64,000 bases of DNA from Candidatus Methylopumilus sp. (GCA_024640945.1 JAHEEA010000002.1:1-64000); one strand, 5' to 3'; positions 10,568 through 19,649 are shown, counted from the first letter of the stretch. The notes: generated by a model not told the origin, from the letters alone. Made by a program: numbers and translations.

Positions 10568-10601
10568 TAAAAAAGCCGCTTAATTAAGCGGCTTTTTTAT
10601 T
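10568..10601. terminator. Bidirectional terminator
   Basis: A perfect palindromic stem AAGCCGCTTAATTAAGCGGC (then TT) flanked by an A-run and a T-run, between convergent purU and lysA. Confidence 0.92.
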
Positions 10602-10613
10602 ATGCTTTGAATC

Positions 10614-11861
10614 CTATTTCGGAAGAACACTTTCTAAAGCGAATAAGTCGGCTATTTTTTCACGCTGGCGAATTTCAGAGTATTGGTCACCATCTACCAT
10701 CACTTCTGCAGCACGTGGACGCGTGTTGTAATTAGAACTCATGCTCATGCCATAAGCACCCGCAGATAATATGGCTAGCAGGTCATCTTGTTGTAAAGAT
10801 AATTGACGGTCATGTCCTAAAAAATCACCACTTTCACAGACTGGTCCAACAACTTCATAAACGTGAGCAGCATTCTGCGATGGTTTTACTGCAACAATAT
10901 CGTGATAAGCATCGTACAAAGCTGGCCGCATTAAGTCATTCATCGCAGCATCAACAATCGCAAAGTTTTTAGCTTCTGTATGTTTAAGATATTCAACCTT
11001 AGTCAGCAAAGCACCAGCATTTCCTACCAAAGCACGGCCAGGCTCGAATACCAGTTTCACTTTACGACCGGCTAATTTCTTGAGCATCGCCGCTGCATAA
11101 TCGACAAAATCAGGTGGGGTTTCATCTGAATAACAAATGCCGATACCGCCACCAGCATCAATGTGCTGAATAGGTATACCAGCTGCTTCTAATTGATCCA
11201 CCAAAACAAGTACACGATCCAAAGCATCTAAAAAAGGTGAAAGTTCTGTTAGCTGTGATCCAATATGACAATCCACACCATGAATTTCAATATTTGGCAT
11301 TTTTGCCGCACCTTGATACAAGCTCAAAGCGTCTTCGTAAGCCACGCCAAATTTATTATTTTTCAATCCTGTTGAAATATAAGGATGTGTTTTTGCATCC
11401 ACATTTGGATTAACACGCAATGAAACTGGAGCAATTTTACCCATGCTCCCAGCAACATTATTTAAGCGTTCCAGCTCAGCCGCAGACTCAACATTGAAAC
11501 AAAAAATGCCAGCTTCAAGTGCTGCCCGCATTTCGGCTTCTGTTTTGCCTACTCCAGAAAAAACCACTTTAGATGGATCACCGCCAGCGGCAATCACGCG
11601 CGCTAACTCACCACCAGAAACAATGTCAAAACCAGCGCCCAATTTAGCAAACAAATTGAGAATCGCTAAACTTGGATTAGATTTAACCGCAAAACAGACT
11701 AAGTGGTCTGTTCCAGAGAATCCAGCATCAAAGCGCTTAAAAGCAGAAGTGAGCGCTTCTTTAGAATATACATAAGTCGGCGTGCCAAATTCAGCAGCAA
11801 TTTTACTTAATGGAACATTTTCAGCGTGTAATTCGCCATTTTTAATTTGGAATGATTGCAT
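10614..11861 (-). CDS. lysA: Diaminopimelate decarboxylase
   Basis: 415 residues. The pyridoxal-phosphate lysine is in VCFAVKSNPS near residue 58. The HIGSQLTEL, DAGGGIGICY, EPGRALV and GPVCESGDFL motifs of the fold-III decarboxylases all follow in order. It converts meso-diaminopimelate to lysine. The gene follows the short lipoprotein lptM by 9 nt on the same strand. Confidence 0.98.
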   Translation of the reverse strand: MQSFQIKNGELHAENVPLSKIAAEFGTPTYVYSKEALTSAFKRFDAGFSGTDHLVCFAVKSNPSLAILNLFAKLGAGFDIVSGGELARVIAAGGDPSKVVFSGVGKTEAEMRAALEAGIFCFNVESAAELERLNNVAGSMGKIAPVSLRVNPNVDAKTHPYISTGLKNNKFGVAYEDALSLYQGAAKMPNIEIHGVDCHIGSQLTELSPFLDALDRVLVLVDQLEAAGIPIQHIDAGGGIGICYSDETPPDFVDYAAAMLKKLAGRKVKLVFEPGRALVGNAGALLTKVEYLKHTEAKNFAIVDAAMNDLMRPALYDAYHDIVAVKPSQNAAHVYEVVGPVCESGDFLGHDRQLSLQQDDLLAILSAGAYGMSMSSNYNTRPRAAEVMVDGDQYSEIRQREKIADLFALESVLPK

Positions 11862-11870
11862 TGAATAGGC

Positions 11871-12038
11871 TTAAGCAGCGTTAATAGTTAATAGATATGA
11901 AGCAACTTTGGGTTGTTGCAAACTGACATCTTGCGGATATTTTTTCTCAGGAATGTAAAGTGGTCCTTTAACGCCACATGCGGATAGCATTGTCGCTAAA
12001 AACACACTTAAACTTAAAAATTTTGTGATTCTGCGCAT
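11871..12038 (-). CDS. lptM: Short lipoprotein LptM (YifL family)
   Basis: 55 residues. A basic start (MRRITKFLSL) and hydrophobic segment run into a lipobox LSAC with lipidated Cys21, followed by GVKGPLYIPEKK; CGxKGPLYxP is the hallmark of the YifL/LptM family. In E. coli LptM promotes oxidative maturation of the LPS translocon LptD at the outer membrane. AGGAA sits about 6 nt before the ATG. Its place directly before lysA parallels the yifL-dapF neighbourhood of enterobacteria, where another diaminopimelate gene follows. It is too short for many gene finders. Confidence 0.88.
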   Translation of the reverse strand: MRRITKFLSLSVFLATMLSACGVKGPLYIPEKKYPQDVSLQQPKVASYLLTINAA

Positions 12039-12103
12039 CTTTATTTCCTGATATAGCTCATCAATATTGGGTTTATTTTAGCATAAAGCGAGAATCGCAA
12101 AGC

Positions 12104-12616
12104 TTAGTCAGCTGGCTTCGGGTAAGCCGCAAGTAGATGGCTCGTTACAATTCCATTAATTAGGCCAAACAATAAAGCAGCGGCCATGAACAAAGGCACA
12201 AGATAGGCAAGTCCAGCATGCGGAATTAACCACAATCTAACCAACATCAACTGACCAATCATATGGGCAAAAGCCGCCAAAATACTTAAGCTCACTGGGC
12301 CAAAATATGGCCTTGGTAAATATTGCGCAAGTCCCAACACACCTAAACTCATGATTGCACCACCCAAACTTAAAGCAAAAGTTGGGGACAAGAAATTTCC
12401 TAACAGTAAGCTAGTTGCGAAAACTCTTAATAAACTCACCCAAGCGGCAGTGGCAAAATCAAAACGATAAAGCACAAACAAAGTCACAATATTCGCAATA
12501 CCTGGTTTAACCCCCGGCAGTGGCGAAGGCATAATGGACTCCAACAAATGCAAGCCAATCGCTAGCGCAGCAAGTTTTGCAACGCGATGATCATCTAATG
12601 TAGTGTTAATTTGCAT
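12104..12616 (-). CDS. Gx transporter family / heptaprenyl diphosphate synthase component I-like membrane protein
   Basis: 170 residues with about five membrane segments. The motif ESIMPSPLPGVKPGIANIVTLFVLY near residue 27 is typical of the Gx_transp family. Its common database name, heptaprenyl diphosphate synthase component I, is probably misleading here, as there is no prenyltransferase motif. It ends a run apbE, NusG-II protein, this gene, with gaps of 5 and 8 nt. Members occur beside flavin-transferase genes in extracellular and membrane electron-transfer loci; a transport or electron-carrier role is only inferred. Confidence 0.78.
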   Translation of the reverse strand: MQINTTLDDHRVAKLAALAIGLHLLESIMPSPLPGVKPGIANIVTLFVLYRFDFATAAWVSLLRVFATSLLLGNFLSPTFALSLGGAIMSLGVLGLAQYLPRPYFGPVSLSILAAFAHMIGQLMLVRLWLIPHAGLAYLVPLFMAAALLFGLINGIVTSHLLAAYPKPAD

Positions 12617-12624
12617 AAGCCAGA

Positions 12625-13017
12625 TTAATAATTAAGTGAATCAAACGGTTTATCCGCGCCTAACAACTCAAGACTGATTTGATTGGGTAAACATATTGCT
12701 ACTTGACCGCTATGTCTCAACCATCCTTGATGGACGCAATATTGATTGCGACAGGGAGAACTTACAAATCTCACTTGGCCGTTTTGAATTGAAATCTTAG
12801 TATCTCCAAGCGGTCCATGAATTAACAATGTACGCGATTGGTTAAGACTTAAGGTTGAATAAATTTTATCGCCTTGGCGTATTTGCAATTTAGTTGCAGA
12901 CTCAACATGCCAATACGTTTTAAATAAAAAAATGACTAGCAATAATGCGGCAAAAAATAGAATCCAATCGCCGATTAAAATACGAGAAAATTTAAGATGA
13001 TTGAATAAGGCCTTCAT
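12625..13017 (-). CDS. NusG domain II-containing membrane-anchored protein
   Basis: 130 residues. One N-terminal membrane segment (about 16-33, ILIGDWILFFAALLLVIFLF) is followed by a NusG-II-like beta domain on the far side: GDKIYSTLSL, IQNGQVRFVSSPCRNQYCV and AICLPNQISLEL. Three conserved cysteines are present (PC, YC, IC). It is unrelated in role to the transcription factor NusG. No flavin attachment motif of the Asp-x-x-Ser/Thr-Gly-Ala-Ser/Thr type is visible. It sits between apbE and the Gx family gene, with gaps of 5 and 8 nt, which indicates one transcript. Confidence 0.82.
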   Translation of the reverse strand: MKALFNHLKFSRILIGDWILFFAALLLVIFLFKTYWHVESATKLQIRQGDKIYSTLSLNQSRTLLIHGPLGDTKISIQNGQVRFVSSPCRNQYCVHQGWLRHSGQVAICLPNQISLELLGADKPFDSLNY

Positions 13018-13022
13018 CGATA

Positions 13023-14057
13023 TTAGTCCGGCAAAACCTTAACGTCTGGATTCTTAATCAACCAATTTAAACGCTTACTCATTCCCTCACTTGCCGTTAA
13101 TTTTCCTTGTGCACTCACGATCAAATAGAACGCGACATTCATTTTCTTAGCTGCCTCGGCCTTAGCATTTTCGCCCGAGATAAAAATAGGTTTTGATGCA
13201 ACATCAGACATTACTCCCGCATTTTTACCTGGTGGAATCAGCACAGTCACCGCCTGTGTACCTTGTGCAGGATAGCCAGCGTGAGGATCTAATATGTGAC
13301 AATAACGCCGACCATTTAACTCAAAATAGCGCTGATAATCCCCTGAAGTCCCTACTGCCCATCCATCTAACAACTCAAGCGTAGCCATTGGTTTAGCAAG
13401 CCGCGGATGATGAATACCAACGCGCCATGGTTTATCGCCATGCTTTCCTACAGCGATAATATTTCCGCCTATATTCACCAGCGCATTTTTAATATCTTGA
13501 TCACGAAGTATTTTAGCGGCTTGATCTAATGCATACCCTTTTGCATATCCACCTAAATCTAATTTCACTGCAGGATTCCTGCTATAAACCATCTCATTTT
13601 TAATGACGATATCTGACATGACTGGCTGGGCTTTCACCCATTTTTGAATATCAGCATCATTGATTTCAACGGGCGTAAATTCATCCCTCTGAAAACCCCA
13701 AGCATTAATCAAATGTCCCAGTGCAGGATTAAATAATCCATCTGACTGACGCGATAGCTCACTGGCTTCTATCAGCATCTTGGATAATTCAGGAGTCACT
13801 TTTACTGGTGTATTCCCCACAGCAAAAGATTGATTAAGCTGACTCAGCTCACTGTCAGGTTTCCAAGCATGTAACTGATGATGTAATTGTTGAAAGTTTT
13901 CTAATACATGATTGATGGCTTGATGTGCTTTGGCGTCCGACTCACCATAAATACTGATATCTACTAGCGTGCCAAACACATAAGACTGGGTTTGGACTAA
14001 AGGCTCACGTCCACAACTCATTAACAAAATGGCAAGCATGCATGCAAAAATTCGCAT
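13023..14057 (-). CDS. apbE: FAD:protein FMN transferase (lipoprotein)
   Basis: 344 residues. The N-terminus is a lipoprotein signal (MRIFACMLAILLMSCGREP, Cys15). Family motifs: DLGGYAKGYALD near 165, VNIGGNIIAVG, TSGDYQRYFE and HILDPHAGYPAQ. The enzyme attaches FMN to Ser or Thr of periplasmic targets such as NqrB/C or RnfG-type proteins. No obvious target motif is seen in the two genes downstream of it, so the substrate is probably elsewhere. It starts immediately after gshB stops (adjacent bases 14058/14057). Confidence 0.95.
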   Translation of the reverse strand: MRIFACMLAILLMSCGREPLVQTQSYVFGTLVDISIYGESDAKAHQAINHVLENFQQLHHQLHAWKPDSELSQLNQSFAVGNTPVKVTPELSKMLIEASELSRQSDGLFNPALGHLINAWGFQRDEFTPVEINDADIQKWVKAQPVMSDIVIKNEMVYSRNPAVKLDLGGYAKGYALDQAAKILRDQDIKNALVNIGGNIIAVGKHGDKPWRVGIHHPRLAKPMATLELLDGWAVGTSGDYQRYFELNGRRYCHILDPHAGYPAQGTQAVTVLIPPGKNAGVMSDVASKPIFISGENAKAEAAKKMNVAFYLIVSAQGKLTASEGMSKRLNWLIKNPDVKVLPD

Positions 14058-14990
14058 CTATTTTGCTTCTAAGGCATCCATGAAAATAGCAGCAGGATTG
14101 CAAGATGTTTGCGCTGCAATTTCCACCATTCCAGTTGGGCTTGTCACATTAATCTCAGTCAAGTGATCGCCAATCACATCTAGTCCAACCAAAAACAAAC
14201 CTTTTTGCTTAAGCACTTTACCAACCGTGGTTGCGATTTCCAAATCTCTTGGGGTGAGTGGCTGAGCAACGCCTGTGCCGCCAGCTGCTAAATTACCCCG
14301 CGTTTCACCCGCCATCGGAATGCGTGCCAAACTATAAGGCAGGGGCTCACCATCAATCACAATAATGCGTTTGTCACCTGCTGCAATCTCAGGCAAATAA
14401 CGCTGTGCCATGATGGTACGTTTTCCGAAATCAGTAATGGTTTCTAAAATCACACTGATATTAGGATCTTGCTGAGTCAGTCTAAAAATACTACTGCCTC
14501 CCATACCGTCTAAAGGCTTCACAACGATATCGCCGTGCGCTCTCAGAAACTCACGGATTAAGGCATTGTCACGTGACACTAAAAACTCAGGCGCAAATTG
14601 AGGAAAATTCGCAACCGCTAGTTTCTCATTCCAATCACGTACTGAAGCAGGATGATTTAATACGCGAGCACCTTGCTTTTCTGCAAGATCTAACAAGTAC
14701 GTGCTATATAAAAACTCGTTATCGAAAGGGGGATCTTTACGCATTAAAACGACATCAAAATCATTAGGCGACTGTTCTGAATATTCCCCTAGCGCGTACC
14801 AGTGATGCCCCCCTGTAAACTGGAAAGAAAGTGCATTCAATCTCACTTGATCATGTTTGAGAAATAAATCCCCTTGCATAGACACAAACAACTCATGTCC
14901 ACGCTTAGCAGCCTCTCGCATGACAGCTAAACTAGTGTCTTTATAAGGCTTCAAACTAGCCAAAGGATCTAAGATAAGAGCAATACGCAT
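14058..14990 (-). CDS. gshB: Glutathione synthetase
   Basis: 310 residues, normal for the bacterial ATP-grasp enzyme. VMRKDPPFDNEFLYSTYLL near residue 82, VKPLDGMGGSSIF near 157 and INVTSPTGMVE near 285 mark the substrate and ATP sites. It joins gamma-glutamylcysteine and glycine. It follows gshA by a single base and is followed without gap by apbE. Confidence 0.97.
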   Translation of the reverse strand: MRIALILDPLASLKPYKDTSLAVMREAAKRGHELFVSMQGDLFLKHDQVRLNALSFQFTGGHHWYALGEYSEQSPNDFDVVLMRKDPPFDNEFLYSTYLLDLAEKQGARVLNHPASVRDWNEKLAVANFPQFAPEFLVSRDNALIREFLRAHGDIVVKPLDGMGGSSIFRLTQQDPNISVILETITDFGKRTIMAQRYLPEIAAGDKRIIVIDGEPLPYSLARIPMAGETRGNLAAGGTGVAQPLTPRDLEIATTVGKVLKQKGLFLVGLDVIGDHLTEINVTSPTGMVEIAAQTSCNPAAIFMDALEAK

Positions 14991-14991
14991 T

Positions 14992-16269
14992 TTATAAATC
15001 CGGATCCGTTTCTTCCAATTCGATTGCTGCAGCTAATAAAGCCAATCTAGCCACAACACTGTAAGCATAAAAACGATTCTTCGCCGAATCAGGCGCATCA
15101 GCACAATCTGGTGTCGAACAGGGTGTATCAAAAGCTAATGGCACAAAATGCATTCCAGGCGCATTCAAATTTTCATCCACCGCACGGCCTGTATGTACGC
15201 GATAAAATCCACCCACTACAAAATGGTCCATCATATAAACCACTGGCTCAGCCACTGCATCATTGATATTCTCAAAGGTATACACACCTTCTTGAATAAT
15301 GACTTCATTCACTTCCAAGCCTTCTTTTACCACTGACATCTTATTGCGTTGCTTACGATTCAAATCGCGTACGTCGTCAGCACTTTTTACGGTCATGATG
15401 CCCATACCATAAGTACCCGCATCCGCTTTTACAATCAAAAATGGTTCTTGGTCGACGCCGTATTCTTGATACTTTAATTTAATCTTTGCAAGCAAAGCTT
15501 CCACTTTGCTTGCCATTTCATCTTCACCAACACGGGCATGAAAATCAATACCACTAGCAGTTTCAAAATACGGATTAATAAGCCATTCATCGATGCCCAA
15601 GAATTCAGCAAATGATTTTGCAACTTGGTTGTATGCAGAAAAGTGATTAGATTTACGACGATTAAACCAGCCAGCATGCAATGGTGGAATAAGGTTCTGT
15701 TCTATGCCTTTAAGAATATCAGGAACGCCACCTGATAAATCATTATTAAGCAACACCGCGCAGCTATCAAAACCATCCAACACCAAACGGTTTTTAACGC
15801 GCTTCACTGGCTCTAATAAGATACTCTGACCACCATCAATTTCTATTGTAGTTGGCTCTGTAATTTCTGGATTAATACTGCCAATCCTGACATCCAAACC
15901 AGCTTGTCTTAAGATATTAGTCAGTGCTGCCACATTACGTAAATAAAAAGTATTGCGCGTATGATTTTCAGGAATTAATAGTAAGCGATGTGCTTCAGGG
16001 CATACCTTCTCAACGGCTACTGTTGCCGCTTGAACACATAGAGACATAAAACTAGGATTTAAATTATTAAATCCGCCAGGGAATAAATTTGTATCAACTG
16101 GTGCTAACTTAAATCCCGCATTTCGCAAATCCACTGATGCGTAGAATGGCGCTCCATGCTCCAACCATTGGCTACGAAACCAATGCTCAATCTTAGCCAT
16201 GTTATCAAGTATGTTTTTCTCTAGCGCTAATAAAGGGCCATTTAACGCGGTGGTGAGATGTGGAACCAT
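14992..16269 (-). CDS. gshA: Glutamate-cysteine ligase, proteobacterial type
   Basis: 425 residues. The sequence VDLRNAGFKLAPVDTNLFPG near residue 46 and the segment KADAGTYGMGIMTV near 280 are typical of the GshA family of betaproteobacteria, which is unlike the E. coli enzyme. It makes gamma-glutamylcysteine, the first step of glutathione synthesis. Together with gshB it forms a complete pathway. Glutathione may also serve formaldehyde detoxification in a methylotroph, which is inference. Confidence 0.9.
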   Translation of the reverse strand: MVPHLTTALNGPLLALEKNILDNMAKIEHWFRSQWLEHGAPFYASVDLRNAGFKLAPVDTNLFPGGFNNLNPSFMSLCVQAATVAVEKVCPEAHRLLLIPENHTRNTFYLRNVAALTNILRQAGLDVRIGSINPEITEPTTIEIDGGQSILLEPVKRVKNRLVLDGFDSCAVLLNNDLSGGVPDILKGIEQNLIPPLHAGWFNRRKSNHFSAYNQVAKSFAEFLGIDEWLINPYFETASGIDFHARVGEDEMASKVEALLAKIKLKYQEYGVDQEPFLIVKADAGTYGMGIMTVKSADDVRDLNRKQRNKMSVVKEGLEVNEVIIQEGVYTFENINDAVAEPVVYMMDHFVVGGFYRVHTGRAVDENLNAPGMHFVPLAFDTPCSTPDCADAPDSAKNRFYAYSVVARLALLAAAIELEETDPDL

Positions 16270-16365
16270 ATTAATTATTTACTCTTACAATACTAGTTAC
16301 TTTAATTTTAGCTTAGTTAGACTGCAAACGTAGATTTATAAGTTGTTTGGCTGATGATTTAGACG

Positions 16366-16396
16366 TAAAAAAAGCGGACATTGCTGTCCGCTTTTT
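16366..16396 (-). terminator. Terminator of the porin-glnK-amtB unit
   Basis: AAGCGGACA and TGTCCGCTT around TTGC form a perfect 9-bp stem with A and T runs on both sides, 24 nt after the amtB stop codon. Confidence 0.9.
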
Positions 16397-16419
16397 AATC
16401 ACTACAAATACCGAACTAA

Positions 16420-17919
16420 TTAGATATGGTAAGCACGTTCGCCGTGTTCAGCAGTATCTAAACCTTCACGTTCAACCTCTTCACTTACACGTAGACCAAC
16501 TAATACATCTACAATTTTGTAAGCAATGAAGGCAACAACTGATGACCAAACGATGGTTAATCCTACACCCCATGCTTGGCTAGTCACTTGAGCAGCCATA
16601 TCGTAGCTTCCAACAGCATTAGCAACGTAATCGTAAACACCTGTACCACCTAAAGCTGGGTTTACTACTACACCTGTACCAATCGCACCGATAATGCCAC
16701 CAACGCCGTGCACACCAAATACATCAAGTGAATCGTCATAACCAAACCAGCTTTTCACTTTTGATACAAAAATGAAGCACACTGGAGAAACGATTAAACC
16801 TAAAACGATGGCGCCCATAGGGCCAGCAAAACCACACGCTGGAGTAATTGCAACCAAACCTGCAACTGCACCTGACACTGCACCCAACATTGACGGTTTA
16901 CCTTTAAAGAACCACTCAACCAATGTCCAAGAAAGCGTCGCTGCACAGGTTGCTAACAATGTATTTGCAAATACAAGTCCTGCAAAACCAGTTGCTTCTA
17001 GATTTGAACCTACGTTGAAACCAAACCAACCGATCCAAAGTAAAGATGCACCAATCATTGTCATCGTTAAGCTATGAGGAGTCATTGCTTCACGACCAAG
17101 ACCAAGACGTTTGCCTAACATCAGCGCACCAATCAAACCAGCAATACCGGCATTGATATGAACAACTGTACCGCCTGCAAAATCAAGCGCACCTTTTTGG
17201 AACAAGAAGCCAGCACCTGCTGTTGCTGCCGCACCTGCATCTGCGGTTGTATAAGCATCAGGACCCGCCCAGAACCAAACCATGTGAGCGATTGGTAAGT
17301 ATGAGAATGTGAACCATAAAATAACGAATAAAAGTACCGCTGAGAACTTCATACGTTCAGCAAAAGCACCCACGATCAATGCTGGTGTAATAGCAGCAAA
17401 AGTCATTTGGAATGCAATATAGATGTACTCAGGAATCACCACACCCTTACTAAAAGTACCAACGACTGAGTCTGGTGTAACGCCTTTTAGGAAAACTTTA
17501 GACAAGCCTCCAAAAAAAGCATTTCCATCTGTAAATGCAACGCTGTAACCATACAAAGCCCATAAAACACCAATGAGCGAGAAGATTACGAAAGTTTGCA
17601 TTAACACTGAAAGCATGTTTTTGCTACGTACTAAACCACCGTAGAACAAACCCAAGCCTGGAATCACCATTAATGTTACTAAGATAGTCGCAACAATCAT
17701 CCAAGCAATGTCACCTTTATTAGCTACAGGTGCTGGAGCTGCTGCTTCAGTTGCCGCGGCCGCTTCAGCAGGCGCAGCGGCGTCAGCTGCTGGTGTTGCA
17801 TCTGCAACGACTGTTGCAACAACTGCTTTTGTATCATCCGCAAAACTAGGACTTGATAAACCAAAAACGCCTAATCCTAATGCACTGACTAAAGCCAGTG
17901 TAGAAAGTAATTTTTTCAT
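16420..17919 (-). CDS. amtB: Ammonium transporter
   Basis: 499 residues. A signal peptide is followed by an unusual Ala/Pro-rich stretch (about residues 30-67), then eleven predicted membrane helices. The twin histidines of the pore are visible in GGTVVHINAG and VFGVHGVGG. It takes up ammonium across the inner membrane and is gated by binding of GlnK. It lies 14 nt after glnK, with AAGGAG before its ATG, and ends the sigma-54-dependent unit that begins with the porin. Confidence 0.97.
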   Translation of the reverse strand: MKKLLSTLALVSALGLGVFGLSSPSFADDTKAVVATVVADATPAADAAAPAEAAAATEAAAPAPVANKGDIAWMIVATILVTLMVIPGLGLFYGGLVRSKNMLSVLMQTFVIFSLIGVLWALYGYSVAFTDGNAFFGGLSKVFLKGVTPDSVVGTFSKGVVIPEYIYIAFQMTFAAITPALIVGAFAERMKFSAVLLFVILWFTFSYLPIAHMVWFWAGPDAYTTADAGAAATAGAGFLFQKGALDFAGGTVVHINAGIAGLIGALMLGKRLGLGREAMTPHSLTMTMIGASLLWIGWFGFNVGSNLEATGFAGLVFANTLLATCAATLSWTLVEWFFKGKPSMLGAVSGAVAGLVAITPACGFAGPMGAIVLGLIVSPVCFIFVSKVKSWFGYDDSLDVFGVHGVGGIIGAIGTGVVVNPALGGTGVYDYVANAVGSYDMAAQVTSQAWGVGLTIVWSSVVAFIAYKIVDVLVGLRVSEEVEREGLDTAEHGERAYHI

Positions 17920-17933
17920 GTTATATCTCCTTA

Positions 17934-18302
<369 letters not shown>

Positions 18303-18333
18303 TTAACGAGGCTAGAAAATCCAGCCTCGTTAA
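18303..18333 (-). repeat. Perfect 11-bp inverted repeat between porin and glnK
   Basis: TTAACGAGGCT and AGCCTCGTTAA with a 9-nt loop. On the minus-strand transcript it lies between the porin stop and the glnK start. No T-run follows, so it is not a classic terminator. It may stabilise the porin end of the mRNA, weaken read-through into glnK-amtB, or mark a processing site. Confidence 0.75.
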
Positions 18334-18359
18334 TAACTTTTCTGCTCGTTAAAGCAATA

Positions 18360-19163
18360 TTAGAAAGTTTTTTGAACAAAAGCAGTTAGGTAATCTTTAC
18401 CAATATTTAAGCCATCGTTACCAGCTTTATATAGAGCTGAGTCTGTGTTTGTGCCAGTGTAGTAACCACCAACACTTACGCCATTAGACCAAGCCTTTGT
18501 TAAACCAAGTTTATAGTCGGTATAGCTATAGTCATCATTCTTAACACCCATCGTTTTACCTGAAAACTCTTGACGACCGACATGACCCACTACTGTTAAA
18601 CCAGTTTCACCAATTGGATAATTAGCATTCAATTCAGCATAGTATGTACCGTCTGCATTGTCATAACCCCAAGCACCGTTAGATGCAACTACAGAAACTT
18701 TCGCACTTAACCATTTGTAAGCCAAGCTACCGTAAACTTCTGTTGTTTCTGCGCGTTTATAACCATAAGCGTCTCTAGCAGCCTTGCTTTGTTTGCCTGG
18801 GTAGTAATACTGAAGTGCACCAACGTTATATGTGATATCACCAATAGTGTTGCTGTAACCACCATACAAATCTAATTCCAAGCTTGAGCGGTCATATGAA
18901 CTAGCGTCCTCCAACCAACTAATATTAGAACCCCAAGCGCCTGCATAAAAACCGCTTGAGTGTGTAAAATCAACGCCACCTTGTAAAGCTGGGTCTTCGC
19001 GAGTTTGTGTCAAACCACGGAAAATGTATTGGCTGAATAAGCCAACGTTGTAAGCTACAGTATATGGAGCTGTTTCAGCTGCTTTAGCAGCTTCTTCAGC
19101 CATTACCACTTGTGAAGTAGCCAAAGTACCTAGTACCGCTACCAATAATAAAGATTTACGCAT
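18360..19163 (-). CDS. TorF-type putative outer membrane porin (TIGR02001-like)
   Basis: 267 residues. The signal peptide (MRKSLLLVAVLGTLATSQVV then MAEE) is followed by a beta-rich body with the family opening YNVGLFSQYIFRGLTQTREDPALQGG and a C-terminus ending in Phe (LTAFVQKTF), as in outer membrane barrels. The ATG at 19163 is chosen over a frame extending to 19232 because the predicted sigma-54 transcript starts at about 19205 and the signal peptide begins here. GGAAGAG precedes the ATG. Co-transcription with glnK-amtB suggests a pore for ammonium or another small nitrogen source; this is inference. Confidence 0.82.
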   Translation of the reverse strand: MRKSLLLVAVLGTLATSQVVMAEEAAKAAETAPYTVAYNVGLFSQYIFRGLTQTREDPALQGGVDFTHSSGFYAGAWGSNISWLEDASSYDRSSLELDLYGGYSNTIGDITYNVGALQYYYPGKQSKAARDAYGYKRAETTEVYGSLAYKWLSAKVSVVASNGAWGYDNADGTYYAELNANYPIGETGLTVVGHVGRQEFSGKTMGVKNDDYSYTDYKLGLTKAWSNGVSVGGYYTGTNTDSALYKAGNDGLNIGKDYLTAFVQKTF

Positions 19164-19214
19164 TGCTCTTCCTTTACAAAAATGAAAACAAAAAATAAAA
19201 CTACGGGCAAACAT

Positions 19215-19232
19215 AAGCAATACCCGTGCCAA
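19215..19232 (-). promoter_or_regulatory. Sigma-54 promoter of porin-glnK-amtB
   Basis: On the minus strand the sequence reads TTGGCACGGGTATTGCTT, with GG (-24) and GC (-12) 10 nt apart, matching the RpoN consensus at nearly every base. The predicted start is about 19205, giving a 42-nt leader before the porin ATG. Confidence 0.9.
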
Positions 19233-19402
19233 TCATTTATAAATTATTTATATCATAAAGTTAGCAACTATCATGCCGTCAATAAAATTGATTGCAGCAG
19301 CCTTCCGAAAAAGATGTATCCAATTGATTTTAAATATAATATTAAGAATTCCAAGATAATCACTAAACCTGATAGAATCAGAAAAAAGCGTGGAGAAATA
19401 AT

Positions 19403-19636
19403 TTGAAAAACTTAGATTTCATTGAGAACCTGTCTTCAAGACTCAAAGAAGCGGTAGAAAAATCACCCGTTGGCGATTTAGAACGCAACATTAATGCACT
19501 ATTACAGAGCACATTCACCAAAATGATGCTTGTTTCTAGAGAAGAGTTTGATGTGCAAACAGAAGTTTTAAGTAGGACACGACAGAAATTAGAAGCGCTA
19601 GAAAAAAAACTATCTGAGCTAGAAAGTAAAAAATAG
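19403..19636 (+). CDS. ubiK: Ubiquinone biosynthesis accessory factor UbiK (YqiC family)
   Basis: 77 residues. The N-terminal part (FIENLSSRLKEAVEKSP) and the coiled-coil C-terminal part (SREEFDVQTEVLSRTRQKLE) match the UbiK/BMFP family, a trimeric coiled-coil protein that helps the ubiquinone synthesis complex, mainly aerobically. TTG at 19403 is used as start, with GGAG 7 nt before it. It diverges from the porin unit. Confidence 0.9.
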   Translation: MKNLDFIENLSSRLKEAVEKSPVGDLERNINALLQSTFTKMMLVSREEFDVQTEVLSRTRQKLEALEKKLSELESKK

Positions 19637-19649
19637 TCCAAGTAAAAAT

